Assembly: GCF_001902145.1 (NCBI RefSeq)
Contig: NZ_MRST01000016.1
Span: 103,931 to 167,930 of the forward strand
From: Pseudomonas fluorescens
Lineage (GTDB): Bacteria; Pseudomonadota; Gammaproteobacteria; Pseudomonadales; Pseudomonadaceae
Reading direction: 5' to 3'
Length of the DNA: 64,000 bases
Below, in pieces: positions 26,053 to 35,596 of this stretch; within the stretch, counting starts at the first letter, position 1; each line of letters begins with the position of its first letter. The notes below the pieces were generated by a model, which made no database searches, was not told the origin of the DNA, and saw only the letters and a program-made list of their open reading frames with translations. The position numbers were made by a program, and so were the translations under genes.

Positions 26053-27296
26053 CACTCGGCGAACCGGCGGAACACCAGGGAACCGTTGGTGCCACCGAAA
26101 CCGAACGAGTTGGAAATCGCCACGTCGATCGGCATAGGTTGCGCTTCGTGGGGTACGAAGTTCAGGTCGCAGCCTTCGTCCGGCTCATCAAGGTTGATAG
26201 TCGGCGGAGCGACCTGATCCCTGATTGCCATCACGCTGAAGATCGCCTCGACCGCGCCCGCCGCACCCAACAGATGGCCGGTCATGGACTTGGTGGAGCT
26301 GACCGCCAGCTTGTAGGCGTGCTCGCCGAACACCGACTTGATGGCCTCGGCTTCCGCCAGGTCGCCGGTCGGGGTCGAAGTGCCATGGGCGTTGATGTAC
26401 TGCACCTGGTCGGGGTTGACCTTCGCATCGCGCAGGGCATTGGTGATGCAACGCGCAGCACCCGCTCCATCGGACGGAGGTGAAGTCATATGGTAAGCGT
26501 CGCCGCTCATGCCAAACCCGATCAATTCGGCGTAGATAGTGGCGCCACGCGCCTTGGCGTGCTCCAGTTCTTCGAGCACCAGCGCACCGGCACCGTCGGA
26601 CAGCACAAAGCCGTCACGGCCCTTGTCCCACGGACGGCTGGCACGGGTCGGCTCGTCGTTGCGGGTCGACAGCGCACGGGACGCGCCGAAGCCGCCCATG
26701 CCCAGGCCGCACGCGGCCATTTCGGCGCCGCCGGCGATCATCACGTCGGCTTCGTCGTAGGCAATGTTGCGTGCCGCCATGCCAATGCAGTGGGTACCTG
26801 TGGTACACGCCGTGGCGATTGCGTAGTTAGGTCCCTGTGCACCCAGATGGATGGACAGGAAGCCGGAAATCATATTGATGATCGAGCCCGGTACGAAGAA
26901 CGGTGAAATTCGACGTGGGCCAGTCTCATGCAAAGTGCGGCTGGTTTCTTCGATATTGGTCAGACCGCCAATACCTGAACCCATGGCCACGCCGATGCGG
27001 TCACGGTTGGCGTCGGTGACTTCCAGGCCGGCGTTACGCACTGCCTGAAAACCGGCAGCCAGGCCGTACTGAATGAACAGGTCGAGCTTGCGGGACTCTT
27101 TGATCGAGAGATATTTCTCGACATTGAAGCCCTTTACCGAGCCGCCAAAACGGGTGGAATAGGCAGAAAGGTCCGTGTGTTCGATCAGACCAATACCACT
27201 GCGGCCAGCCAGAATGCCCTGCCAACTGCTCGGCACATCCGTACCCAGTGGCGACAACATACCCATACCGGTGACTACGACGCGTCTACGCGACAC
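26052..27296 (-). CDS. fabF: 3-oxoacyl-ACP synthase II
   Basis: The 414-residue ketosynthase elongates acyl-ACP in type II fatty acid synthesis. The nucleophile is Cys164 in [10 protein letters not shown]. The two histidines are in [11 protein letters not shown] and [15 protein letters not shown], and the C-terminal [14 protein letters not shown] loop is intact. It lies downstream of acpP, separated by a terminator-like hairpin that probably lowers fabF expression relative to acpP. Confidence 0.96.
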   Translation of the reverse strand: MSRRRVVVTGMGMLSPLGTDVPSSWQGILAGRSGIGLIEHTDLSAYSTRFGGSVKGFNVEKYLSIKESRKLDLFIQYGLAAGFQAVRNAGLEVTDANRDRIGVAMGSGIGGLTNIEETSRTLHETGPRRISPFFVPGSIINMISGFLSIHLGAQGPNYAIATACTTGTHCIGMAARNIAYDEADVMIAGGAEMAACGLGMGGFGASRALSTRNDEPTRASRPWDKGRDGFVLSDGAGALVLEELEHAKARGATIYAELIGFGMSGDAYHMTSPPSDGAGAARCITNALRDAKVNPDQVQYINAHGTSTPTGDLAEAEAIKSVFGEHAYKLAVSSTKSMTGHLLGAAGAVEAIFSVMAIRDQVAPPTINLDEPDEGCDLNFVPHEAQPMPIDVAISNSFGFGGTNGSLVFRRFAE

Positions 27297-27342
27297 AGCA
27301 CTCTCCTTTTTCTAATGACGACACTTTTCATCGCCGCTAAAG

Positions 27343-27377
27343 AAAAAACCGCACGCCTTTACAGCAGTGCGGTTTTT
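27343..27377 (-). terminator. Terminator/attenuator between acpP and fabF
   Basis: ACCGCAC and GTGCGGT form a stem with A-rich and T-rich flanks on both sides, so it can act in either direction. It lies in the 110-bp gap after acpP. Confidence 0.8.
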
Positions 27378-27406
27378 CCCTGACAGCAAGCGACGACTAC
27401 AAACTA

Positions 27407-27643
27407 TTACGCCTGGTGGCTAGTAACGTAGTCGATGGCAGCTTGAACAGTAGTGATTTTTTCAGCTTCTTCGTCCGGGATTTCGGTCTCGAATTCCTCT
27501 TCCAGAGCCATCACCAGCTCAACGGTGTCAAGGGAATCGGCACCCAGGTCTTCTACGAAGGAAGCAGTGTTGACCACTTCTTCTTCCTTAACGCCCAGTT
27601 GCTCGGCGACGATTTTCTTGACGCGCTCTTCGATGGTGCTCAT
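27407..27643 (-). CDS. acpP: Acyl carrier protein
   Basis: The 78-residue acidic protein [20 protein letters not shown] carries growing fatty acyl chains on 4'-phosphopantetheine attached to Ser37 in the [10 protein letters not shown] motif. It is nearly identical to other proteobacterial AcpP proteins. The 191-bp gap upstream of it is A+T-rich and probably holds a strong own promoter. Confidence 0.98.
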   Translation of the reverse strand: MSTIEERVKKIVAEQLGVKEEEVVNTASFVEDLGADSLDTVELVMALEEEFETEIPDEEAEKITTVQAAIDYVTSHQA

Positions 27644-27834
27644 ACCTTGTTTAACTCCTAATGGACAAATTCAGGCAGCTGGCCAGTGGGTAAGTGTATA
27701 GAAAGCCATTTCAGCTTTTCAACTGAAAGCTTCACCCTGTACCCGGTCGGCCACCTGCCTATAAATTAAGTTGCAGCTTTATAACGGATTTTAGACAGCT
27801 CGTATGACATTTTTTTGAAGCGATCCGTCACAAT

Positions 27835-28578
27835 TTAACTCATGTACATCCCGCCGTTAACCGGGATTGTAGCCCCAGTCACGTATGCCGCACCGTCAGA
27901 TGCCAGGAAAGTGACCACATTCGCGATCTCTTGGGCCTGGCCCAGACGGCCCAGCGGAATCTGCGTCAGCAAGGCTTCGCGCTGTGCTTCCGGCAGTTCG
28001 CGGGTCATATCGGTGTCGATGAACCCAGGGGCCACCGAGTTGACCGTAATCGACCGCGAGCCGACTTCACGCGCCAGTGCGCGGCTGAAACCTTCCAGGC
28101 CGGCCTTGGCAGAGGCATAGTTTACTTGGCCTGCGTTGCCCATGGCACCCACTACGGAGCCAATATTGATAATTCGGCCCCAACGCGCCTTGGTCATGCC
28201 GCGCAAAACGCCCTTGGACAGGCGAAACAGACTGTTCAGGTTGGTATCGACCACGTCGTACCACTCGTCGTCTTTCATGCGCATCATCAGGTTGTCACGG
28301 GTGATCCCGGCGTTGTTCACCAGGATAGCCGGCGCACCGAACTGAGCAGTGATCTGGGCCAGTACGGCAGCCACGGACTCATCGCTGGTCACATTCAGTT
28401 CAAGACCGGTACCTTGCACGCCGTTTTCCTTCAGGGTCGCGGCGATACGCTCGGCGCCCGAGGCGGAGGTGGCGGTGCCGATCACTACGGCGCCCTGACG
28501 GCCCAGCTCCAGGGCGATCGCCTGGCCAATGCCACGGCTTGCGCCGGTAACCAGTGCAACTTTACCTTGCAGACTCAT
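27835..28578 (-). CDS. fabG: 3-oxoacyl-ACP reductase
   Basis: The 247-residue SDR reduces 3-oxoacyl-ACP with NADPH. TGASRGIGQA lies at 11-20, NNAGITRDNLMMRM is the FabG-specific loop, the catalytic Ser is in INIGSVVG, and the active-site pair is NYASAKAG. It lies between fabD and acpP as usual. Confidence 0.96.
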   Translation of the reverse strand: MSLQGKVALVTGASRGIGQAIALELGRQGAVVIGTATSASGAERIAATLKENGVQGTGLELNVTSDESVAAVLAQITAQFGAPAILVNNAGITRDNLMMRMKDDEWYDVVDTNLNSLFRLSKGVLRGMTKARWGRIINIGSVVGAMGNAGQVNYASAKAGLEGFSRALAREVGSRSITVNSVAPGFIDTDMTRELPEAQREALLTQIPLGRLGQAQEIANVVTFLASDGAAYVTGATIPVNGGMYMS

Positions 28579-28602
28579 GCAGGCTTCTCCTAAGTAAGGG
28601 AT

Positions 28603-29541
28603 TCAGGCCAGTGCCGCGCGAGCGGCAGCGAAGGCTTCTGGGGTATTGAGGTTGGCGGTCGACACACCGTCGGCGCAGCGCTTGTTCAAGCCGGCCAGGA
28701 CTTTGCCCGGACCGCACTCGACCAGTTCGGTGGCACCGTTGGCGGCCAGGGTCTGGACCGATTCAACCCAGCGCACTGGCTTGTACAGTTGCTCCAGCAG
28801 GTCGCGCTTGAGGGTGTCGAGGTCGGCGGCCACGGCCGCGCTGACGTTCTGCACCAGCGGGATCTGCGGCGCCTGCCAGTTGATGGCCGCGATGGACTCG
28901 GCAAAACGCTCGGCCGCTGGGCGCATCAGCTCACAGTGGGACGGTACGCTCACCGGCAACGGCAGGGCACGCTTGGCGCCACGGGCCTTGCAGCCCTCGA
29001 TGGCACGCTCGACAGCTGCCTTGGCGCCGGCGATCACCACCTGGCCTGGGGAATTGAAGTTCACCGCGCTGACCACTTCGCCTTGCGCCGCTTCGGCGCA
29101 GGCCTCGATCACCACCGCGTCGTCCAGGCCCAGGATAGCGGCCATGCCGCCCTGCCCGGCCGGAACGGCTTCTTGCATCAGTTGACCACGACGCTCGACC
29201 AGCTTGACCGCTTCAGCCAAGGTCAGGCTGCCCGCGGCCACCAGGGCACTGTACTCGCCCAGGCTGTGACCCGCGACGAAGGCAGGGCGTGCACCGCCTT
29301 CTGCCAGCCACAAGCGCCACAGGGCGATCGAGGCGGTCAGGATGGCTGGCTGGGTTTTATCGGTTTGGTTGAGCAGTGCTTCCGGCCCTTGCTGGGTCAG
29401 AGCCCACAGGTCGTAACCCAGGGCGTCGGAAGCTTCCTTGAAGGTGTCCAGGATCAGCGGAAACTGCGCGCCCAGCTCGGCCAACATGCCGAGGGACTGC
29501 GAACCCTGCCCTGGAAAGACGAATGCGAGGGATGTAGACAT
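28603..29541 (-). CDS. fabD: Malonyl-CoA:ACP transacylase
   Basis: The 312-residue enzyme loads malonyl groups on AcpP. FVFPGQGSQ is at the N terminus, the nucleophile is Ser93 in GHSLGEYSAL, and the VPSHCELMRPA His follows. I chose MSTSLAFVFPGQG (29541) as the start over a frame open ten codons further because it matches the family. Confidence 0.95.
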   Translation of the reverse strand: MSTSLAFVFPGQGSQSLGMLAELGAQFPLILDTFKEASDALGYDLWALTQQGPEALLNQTDKTQPAILTASIALWRLWLAEGGARPAFVAGHSLGEYSALVAAGSLTLAEAVKLVERRGQLMQEAVPAGQGGMAAILGLDDAVVIEACAEAAQGEVVSAVNFNSPGQVVIAGAKAAVERAIEGCKARGAKRALPLPVSVPSHCELMRPAAERFAESIAAINWQAPQIPLVQNVSAAVAADLDTLKRDLLEQLYKPVRWVESVQTLAANGATELVECGPGKVLAGLNKRCADGVSTANLNTPEAFAAARAALA

Positions 29542-29667
29542 GTAACAAGCCCCTAATGATCTGGTCGTCAAAAATGCTCGCGCCTACGGTGGGCGCGAAC
29601 GAAACTGACTGATTGGATGGTCAATTGAACTGGCCGGTCACATTTAAGCACTCCCGGGCCAATTCGC

Positions 29668-30678
29668 CTAAGGCAACAGATCCTCGAGACGGCCGTGCAA
29701 GCGTTGCGGCAGGTTCTCCTGAATCTCGATCAAGGCCCGTGCAATTGCACTTTGAAAGCCCAGCACACCGGCCGAGCCATGGCTTTTTACGACAATGCCC
29801 TGCAAGCCAAGAAAGCTTGCACCGTTGTGCCGTGCTGGCGCCAGGTCAGCCTGCAAGCGTCGCATCAGGGGCAACGCCAAGGCACCCACCATACGTGACG
29901 CCAGGTTGCGCTTGAACAAAGCTTCAATACGCGTGGCAATCATGGTTGCCAGGCCTTCGCTGGACTTGAGCAGGATATTACCGACAAAGCCGTCGCACAC
30001 CACCACATCAGCTTCACCACGGTACAAACCATCACCTTCAACAAAGCCGATGTAGTTCAAGCCCCGCGCGCTTTGTAGCAAGGTGGCGGCAAGCTTGACT
30101 TGCTGGTTGCCCTTGATGTCCTCGGTGCCGATATTCAACAGGGCAACCCGGGGCCGGGCCACGCCCAGCGCTTCGGCGGCCACCGAGCCCATTACGGCAA
30201 ACTGCAACAGGTGCTCGGCGCTGCAATCGACATTGGCGCCCAGGTCCAGCAGCTGGCAATAGCCTTTCTGCGTCGGGATCGCCGCCACCATTGCCGGCCG
30301 ATCAATACCCGGCAAGGTTTTGAGCACGTGCCGCGACAACGCCATCAACGCGCCGGTATTACCGGCACTGACACAGGCATGCACCTTGCCATCACGCAAC
30401 AGCTCAAGGGCCACCCGCATTGAAGAATCGGGTTTGCCACGCAGGGCAGCCGCCGGTTTTTCATCCATGCTGATGGTTTCGCTGGCTGGCGTAATCGTCA
30501 GGCGCGCGCGATCCACCGCCGGATGGCTGGCAATCAGTTCTTCAAGTAGGGAGGGTTGACCGACGAGGGTCAGGTGCAGCGAGGGCGTGGCAGACAGGCT
30601 GGCAATGCAGGCCTGAACAATGCTGCGGGGACCGAAGTCCCCGCCCATTGCGTCAATCGCGATGACTTGAGCAGACAA
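29668..30678 (-). CDS. plsX: Phosphate acyltransferase PlsX
   Basis: The 336-residue protein makes acyl-phosphate from acyl-ACP, the first step toward phosphatidic acid. It starts [17 protein letters not shown] and has the family's [25 protein letters not shown] and [10 protein letters not shown] stretches. It follows rpmF by only a few bases, the conserved rpmF-plsX-fab arrangement. Confidence 0.96.
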   Translation of the reverse strand: MSAQVIAIDAMGGDFGPRSIVQACIASLSATPSLHLTLVGQPSLLEELIASHPAVDRARLTITPASETISMDEKPAAALRGKPDSSMRVALELLRDGKVHACVSAGNTGALMALSRHVLKTLPGIDRPAMVAAIPTQKGYCQLLDLGANVDCSAEHLLQFAVMGSVAAEALGVARPRVALLNIGTEDIKGNQQVKLAATLLQSARGLNYIGFVEGDGLYRGEADVVVCDGFVGNILLKSSEGLATMIATRIEALFKRNLASRMVGALALPLMRRLQADLAPARHNGASFLGLQGIVVKSHGSAGVLGFQSAIARALIEIQENLPQRLHGRLEDLLP

Positions 30679-30682
30679 GTGA

Positions 30683-30865
30683 TTACTCGTCAGCGCCCTT
30701 GTCGATCACTTTACGGCCACGGTATACGCCTTCTGGCGATACGTGGTGACGCAGGTGAACTTCACCAGTGGTCTTTTCCACGGACAGGGTGCTAGCCTCG
30801 AGAGCGTCGTGCGAACGGCGCATGTCACGGGCGGAGCGGGATTTTTTGTTCTGCTGAACAGCCAT
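30683..30865 (-). CDS. rpmF: 50S ribosomal protein L32
   Basis: The 60-residue basic protein [20 protein letters not shown] with [15 protein letters not shown] is bacterial L32 of the cysteine-free type. It lies between the DUF177 gene and plsX. Confidence 0.97.
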
Positions 30866-30878
30866 AATTGATTAACTC

Positions 30879-31409
30879 CTAAACGTTTGGGTCACGCTTT
30901 AACTGCGCCAATACACTGAACGGGTTGGACCGCGTTACCTCGTCCTCGCTCGGCTCGGCCTCGTCATCGAGACCCTCCGGCTGCTGGCATTCTTCCGGAT
31001 GATGAGCAGGCACAATGGGCAAGGCGAGCAAAAGCTCCTCCTCGATCAGTGCATGCAGATCCAATGGATCTTCGCCCAGTTCCAGCACGTCATAACCTTT
31101 CGGCAACGACTGGGTATTCGCACCCTCTTTCACCACAGCATAACTGCATTCGCTGTGGATCGGCAGGGTGACCAGCTCAAGACAACGCTGGCAAACCATT
31201 TTGACTTCGGTGTCGATAACGCTGTGGATTACCACAGATTTACGTTCATCTCGTTCAAAAACGAATTGTGCCTGCACCGTACCGACAGTGTCGGAAAGCG
31301 GGTCGCAGAGTCTCTCCAAATCGGCCAGCAGCATCTCACCTTGAAGGGTGGTGCCACGATCAGCCAATTTGCGCGGGTCAACGTGAGGTGGAATCGGGTC
31401 ATTCAACAT
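30879..31409 (-). CDS. yceD: DUF177/YceD family protein, 23S rRNA accumulation factor
   Basis: The 176-residue protein has the DUF177 core with MVCQRCLELVTLPIHSECSYAVV and LDLHALIEEELLLALPIVPAH, and conserved Cys in CQRC and EECQQ. YceD is linked to 23S rRNA processing in E. coli and plants. It sits directly upstream of rpmF as in most proteobacteria. I chose the ATG that starts MLNDPIPPHVDPRKLA; the frame runs eight codons further. Confidence 0.88.
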   Translation of the reverse strand: MLNDPIPPHVDPRKLADRGTTLQGEMLLADLERLCDPLSDTVGTVQAQFVFERDERKSVVIHSVIDTEVKMVCQRCLELVTLPIHSECSYAVVKEGANTQSLPKGYDVLELGEDPLDLHALIEEELLLALPIVPAHHPEECQQPEGLDDEAEPSEDEVTRSNPFSVLAQLKRDPNV

Positions 31410-31514
31410 AGGCGCAGCATTATAGGGATGCACCCGGCCATGTCAAAGGAAATTCAGCCCTGTGCGTCAGCCGGTCACGTCGCTAGAATCTGCGACTGCC
31501 TTGAGGAGACGTAT

Positions 31515-32093
31515 ATGCTGCCTTTATTACTCGCGTCCAGCTCGGTTTATCGCCGGGAATTACTGAGCCGCCTGCACCTGCCGTTCACCTGCAGCTCGCC
31601 GGATATCGACGAAAGCCACCGCCCGAATGAATCCGCCATCGAGCTGGTCAAGCGCCTGGCCGAACAAAAGGCCCGCGCCCTCGCCGCCAGCCATCCTGGC
31701 CATTTGATCATTGGCTCGGATCAGGTCGCCGCACTGGAAGGCCGGATCATCGGCAAGCCGCACACCTTCGAAAATGCCCGCGAGCAATTACTGGCAGCCA
31801 GCGGCAAGCGTGTGAGCTTTCTTACCGGGCTGGCACTGCTCAACAGCGAGACTGGGCGCTGCCAGGTGGACTGCGTGCCGTTTACCGTACACATGCGTGA
31901 ACTGGATGCAGAGCGTATTGAGCGCTATCTGCGAACTGAACAGCCGTATGACTGCGCAGGCAGCTTCAAGGCCGAGGGACTTGGCGTGAGCCTGTTCCAG
32001 AGCACGGAAGGGCCTGATGCGACTAGCCTGATCGGCCTTCCACTCGTCAGGCTGGTGGACATGCTGCTGAGCGAAGACGTGAAAATCCCTTAG
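31515..32093 (+). CDS. maf: Maf/YceF nucleoside triphosphate pyrophosphatase
   Basis: The 192-residue protein starts MLPLLLASSSVYRRELLSRL and has the Maf features SPDIDES, GSDQVAALEG, KPHTFENAREQLLAASGKRV and the AGSFKAEGLG stretch. It hydrolyses non-canonical or modified nucleotides (7-methyl-GTP type for YceF). GAGGAG precedes the ATG. The frame continues far upstream through the antisense of yceD, which I discount. It is divergent from yceD. Confidence 0.93.
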   Translation: MLPLLLASSSVYRRELLSRLHLPFTCSSPDIDESHRPNESAIELVKRLAEQKARALAASHPGHLIIGSDQVAALEGRIIGKPHTFENAREQLLAASGKRVSFLTGLALLNSETGRCQVDCVPFTVHMRELDAERIERYLRTEQPYDCAGSFKAEGLGVSLFQSTEGPDATSLIGLPLVRLVDMLLSEDVKIP

Positions 32094-32108
32094 AACACTG
32101 CAAAACCA

Positions 32109-32202
32109 AATGTGGGAGCGGGCTTGCTCGCGAAAGCGGAGTGTCAGTCGATACAAGTGCGACTGATCCACCGCCTTCGCGGGCAAGCCCGCTCCCACAT
32201 TT
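32109..32202. repeat. REP pair
   Basis: AATGTGGGAGCGGGCTTGCTCGCGAA and its reverse complement (with one G variant) lie between the convergent maf and sppA genes. Confidence 0.9.
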
Positions 32203-32225
32203 TGAGCTATGTCAGCCTTAAGATT

Positions 32226-33209
32226 TCAGCGCAGGGATGGCCCTTGGAAGCCCATGTACAGGGCTAGCTTCTCCGCCACACTGGCACCGAGTTTCTTGGA
32301 GAAGCGATCAAACGGCGATTCCTCGACCGTAAAATCCACCAACTCCTTCTCACCCACTACATCCCGCGCCACCGAGCTGGCGCTGCCCAAGCCGTCAATC
32401 AAGCCCAGCGGCAATGCCTGCTCGCCCGACCAGACCAGGCCGGAGAACAGCTCCGGATGCTCTTTATCTTTCAAGCGATCCCCACGCCCCTGCTTGACGC
32501 TGGCAATGAACTGACGATGGGTAGTGTCGAGCACGCCCTGCCAGAACGCGGTTTCATCCGCCTTCTGCGGCTGGAAAGGATCGAGGAACGACTTATGCTC
32601 ACCCGAGGTGTAGGTGCGACGCTCCACCCCCAGCTTCTCCATGGTGCCGACAAAACCGTAACCGGCCGCCGTCACACCAATGGAACCTACCAGGCTGGCC
32701 TTGTCGGCATAGATCTGGTCTGCGGCACTGGCAATGTAATAGGCACCCGAGGCACCCAGGTCGGAGATCACGGCATAGAGCTTGATATCCGGATGCAAGG
32801 CGCGCAAGCGACGAATCTCGTCATACACATAACCCGACTGCACTGGGCTGCCACCTGGGCTGTTGATGCGCAGGATCACACCCTTGACCTTGGCATCCTC
32901 GAAAGCCGCGCGCAGGCTGGTGACAATATTGTCGGCACTGGCGGGTTCCTTGTCGGCAATCACTCCGCGCACCTCGATCAAGGCGGTGTAGTGACTGCCG
33001 CGGGCGGCGCTCTTTTCCATGTCCATCAGCGGACTGAACAGTGCCAGCATCCCAAGCAGGTACACAAAGGTCAGCAGCTTGAAGAAAACCCCCCAGCGCC
33101 GAGAACGCCGCTGTTCCTGGACGCTGGCCAGGAGGGTCTTCTCCAGAAGCTTCCAGCTTTTATCATCACTGCTCTCGGCCTTTTCAGGCGCCTTCCACTC
33201 GTCACTCAT
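32226..33209 (-). CDS. sppA: S49 family signal-peptide peptidase-like protease
   Basis: The 327-residue protein has one membrane helix near residues 45-65 and a single S49 peptidase domain. The serine nucleophile is in LGASGAYYIASAADQIYADKASLVGSIGV, with the catalytic lysine in ADKAS, and the RINSPGGSPVQSG stretch comes before it. It is the short, one-domain form (SohB/SppA36-like) and should cut residual signal peptides in the membrane. It is the third gene after rluC and the HAD gene. Confidence 0.9.
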   Translation of the reverse strand: MSDEWKAPEKAESSDDKSWKLLEKTLLASVQEQRRSRRWGVFFKLLTFVYLLGMLALFSPLMDMEKSAARGSHYTALIEVRGVIADKEPASADNIVTSLRAAFEDAKVKGVILRINSPGGSPVQSGYVYDEIRRLRALHPDIKLYAVISDLGASGAYYIASAADQIYADKASLVGSIGVTAAGYGFVGTMEKLGVERRTYTSGEHKSFLDPFQPQKADETAFWQGVLDTTHRQFIASVKQGRGDRLKDKEHPELFSGLVWSGEQALPLGLIDGLGSASSVARDVVGEKELVDFTVEESPFDRFSKKLGASVAEKLALYMGFQGPSLR

Positions 33210-33230
33210 GCCATTAACCCCAGCAAAGAC

Positions 33231-33893
33231 TTATCGGGCCCGGCTGAGCCAGGCCTGCAGTTCGGAAAAATGATCAATCGTCAGCCTCGGCTCGTATTGC
33301 TGCAACGCCTCGGCAGACTGGGCGCCGTAGCTGACGGCGACACTATCCATGCCCGCATTGCGCGCCATCATCAGGTCGAAAGACGCATCGCCTACCATCA
33401 ATGCCTCGCGTGGCGTTACGCCACAGTGCGCAAGGATCTGCTCCAGCATCAAAGGGTGAGGTTTGCTGGCGGTTTCATCCGCAGCGCGGGTGATATCGAA
33501 GTAATCCTGCCAACCATGAGCCTTGAGCACACGGTCCAGGCCGCGACGAGCCTTGCCCGTGGCAACCGCCAGGTGATAACCCTCGGCACGAAACGCCTCC
33601 AGCGACTGCACCACGCCTTCAAACAGCGGCGAAGGCACAGCCTCCAGCGCGATGTAGTGGTCGGCGTAGTGCTCGCGAAACGCAACCAGCTCGGCGTCAC
33701 TGATGTCGGGGTACAGGGTACGAATGGCTTCAGGCAAACCCAGGCCGATAATGCCCTTGACCGCCAGATCCGTGCATAACTCAAAGCCCGAACGGGTCGA
33801 CGCCATGTGCATGGACTCGACGATGCGGCCAATGGAATTGGCCAGCGTCCCGTCCCAATCGAAGATCAGTAGCCTGTAGTCAAGGTGCGACAC
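33231..33893 (-). CDS. HAD-superfamily hydrolase, phosphoglycolate-phosphatase-like
   Basis: The 220-residue protein has HAD motif [10 protein letters not shown], motif [12 protein letters not shown] and the motif III/IV region [12 protein letters not shown] with [15 protein letters not shown]. The alpha-helical cap lies between motifs I and II. It is a cytoplasmic phosphatase of unknown substrate. It overlaps the end of rluC by 14 bp and is conserved with it in pseudomonads. Confidence 0.88.
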   Translation of the reverse strand: MSHLDYRLLIFDWDGTLANSIGRIVESMHMASTRSGFELCTDLAVKGIIGLGLPEAIRTLYPDISDAELVAFREHYADHYIALEAVPSPLFEGVVQSLEAFRAEGYHLAVATGKARRGLDRVLKAHGWQDYFDITRAADETASKPHPLMLEQILAHCGVTPREALMVGDASFDLMMARNAGMDSVAVSYGAQSAEALQQYEPRLTIDHFSELQAWLSRAR

Positions 33894-34839
33894 TCAAACG
33901 CTCCACGGTCTTGGCCCACATTTCATCGACCGGCGCCTGCAGTTTCAGCTCGCCGCCATCGGGCAGCGGCACGGTGAGCATGTAGGCGTGCAGGAACAGG
34001 CGCTTGCCGCCCAGATCGCGAATTTCCTTGGAGAAATCTTCGTCGCCGTACTTGGTGTCACCCGCAATGCAGTGGCCCGCATGCAGGGTATGCACACGAA
34101 TCTGGTGAGTGCGGCCAGTGACCGGCTTGGCCTCGACCATCGTGGCGAAGTCACCAAAGCGACGCAGCACCTTGAACAGGGTCAGGGCCTCTTTGCCCTC
34201 CTCGTCCACTTCGACCATGCGCTCGCCGGAGCGCAGGTTGCTCTTCTGCAGCGGCGCACGCACGCTCTTGATCGAGCTGGCCCAGTTGCCGCGCACCAGG
34301 GCCATATAGCGTTTGTCCACGCCATCGCCACGCAGGGCGGTGTGCAAGTGGCGCAACATGCTGCGTTTCTTGGCGATCATCAACAGGCCGGAGGTATCAC
34401 GGTCCAGGCGGTGGACCAGTTCCAGCTCCTTGGCATCCGGGCGCAACTGACGAAAGGCTTCGATCACGCCGAAGTTCAAGCCACTGCCACCATGAACCGC
34501 AATGCCACAGGGCTTATTGATCACGATCAGCTTGTTGTCTTCGAACACGATCGACGCTTCCAGGCGCTGCAACAACCCTTGGGCCAGCGGTACCGGCTCG
34601 TCGCGTTCAGGCACGCGCACAGGCGGCACACGGACGATATCGCCCGCCTGCAGTTTGTACTCAGGCTTGATGCGCCCCTTGTTCACGCGCACTTCGCCTT
34701 TACGCAAAATGCGGTAAATCAAGGTCTTGGGCACGCCTTTGAGCCTGGCCAAAAGAAAGTTGTCGATGCGTTGGCCGGCATATTCCGGCGAGACCTCAAG
34801 CAGCTGGACGCTGGGGGTCGGGGGGGTGGTAGTCGTCAT
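33880..34839 (-). CDS. rluC: 23S rRNA pseudouridine synthase RluC
   Basis: The 319-residue protein has an N-terminal S4 RNA-binding domain ([34 protein letters not shown]) and the RluA-type catalytic core with [15 protein letters not shown], whose Asp is the nucleophile, followed by [26 protein letters not shown]. It modifies three uridines in 23S rRNA. It is divergent from rne, the standard neighbour pair. Confidence 0.95.
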   Translation of the reverse strand: MTTTTPPTPSVQLLEVSPEYAGQRIDNFLLARLKGVPKTLIYRILRKGEVRVNKGRIKPEYKLQAGDIVRVPPVRVPERDEPVPLAQGLLQRLEASIVFEDNKLIVINKPCGIAVHGGSGLNFGVIEAFRQLRPDAKELELVHRLDRDTSGLLMIAKKRSMLRHLHTALRGDGVDKRYMALVRGNWASSIKSVRAPLQKSNLRSGERMVEVDEEGKEALTLFKVLRRFGDFATMVEAKPVTGRTHQIRVHTLHAGHCIAGDTKYGDEDFSKEIRDLGGKRLFLHAYMLTVPLPDGGELKLQAPVDEMWAKTVERLSVAP

Positions 34840-34868
34840 GGCGGCGATGATAACAATTTTTTATGGAA

Positions 34869-34897
34869 TTGAAGCACTTAATCATTACTGCTATAGT
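34869..34897 (+). promoter_or_regulatory. Sigma70 promoter of rne
   Basis: TTGAAG (34869-34874), a 17-bp spacer and TATAGT (34892-34897) form a good promoter. It predicts a transcript start near 34904 and an rne leader of about 690 nt. Confidence 0.6.
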
Positions 34898-34903
34898 CGC
34901 GAA

Positions 34904-35596
34904 CGCCGCCAAAAGCGGCCTGGGCAGAGGACATGCGGCAAACTGCCGGCCCTGACCATCGCAATTCATCAGGACGCGAGGCCGTCCTACGGGGCTTTCG
35001 CCACCCAGGAAGGCTCAAGATTGTAACAAGCGCAGGTGACATGAGGCCTGAAGCGAGTGCAGAAAGCAGAGTGAATACTCGCCTTTTGCGCCGATATTTA
35101 CGGCCAGTTCACAAAGTGCAGTCAGTTTTGAGCCAGACCACGGCGAATGCTTCGGAAACAACGCCTGTTAAGAGCTGAGTGAGAGCGCAACCGCCCACAC
35201 CTAGTCTTGTTTAGCCATGAGCGTGGACTCCCCATTGGAGAACACGGTAAATGCCAACCCGCTGCGGATTCTGCGCGCGGCAGCACCCGAATTATCAGGG
35301 ATACGTGTAGGGTGGAGATGCACAACCGTCGGACTGTGTAGCACTAGGCTTGTTTCAGACGCTTCATCTCGTCCACAGTCGCCGGTTGATTCCTCCTCCT
35401 GACCTTAGCTTTTGTTGAAGTGGTGCCTTTGTCACCACCGCTAACGAGCAGGACGCGTCCGTCGCGATACCGGCCCAATTGGCCGATTTTGCTGGACACT
35501 GGAGTGGCCAACCACTCTTGACGCACCTGACACCGACCGTGAGAAGTCGTGTGTGCCGAACGCCGTTTCCGGCAGCCCGGAAACCGACGGTACAAC
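34904..35596 (+). promoter_or_regulatory. Long 5' leader of rne, probably holding the rne-II RNA motif
   Basis: The 757-bp gap between rluC and rne has no credible gene. RNase E controls its own message through its 5' leader, and an rne-II RNA structure has been described for Pseudomonas rne leaders. G+C-rich inverted segments such as GCCGCCAAAAGCGGC near 34907 and complementary runs around 35300-35345 fit a structured RNA. I cannot fold it here, so motif boundaries are not fixed. Confidence 0.5.
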
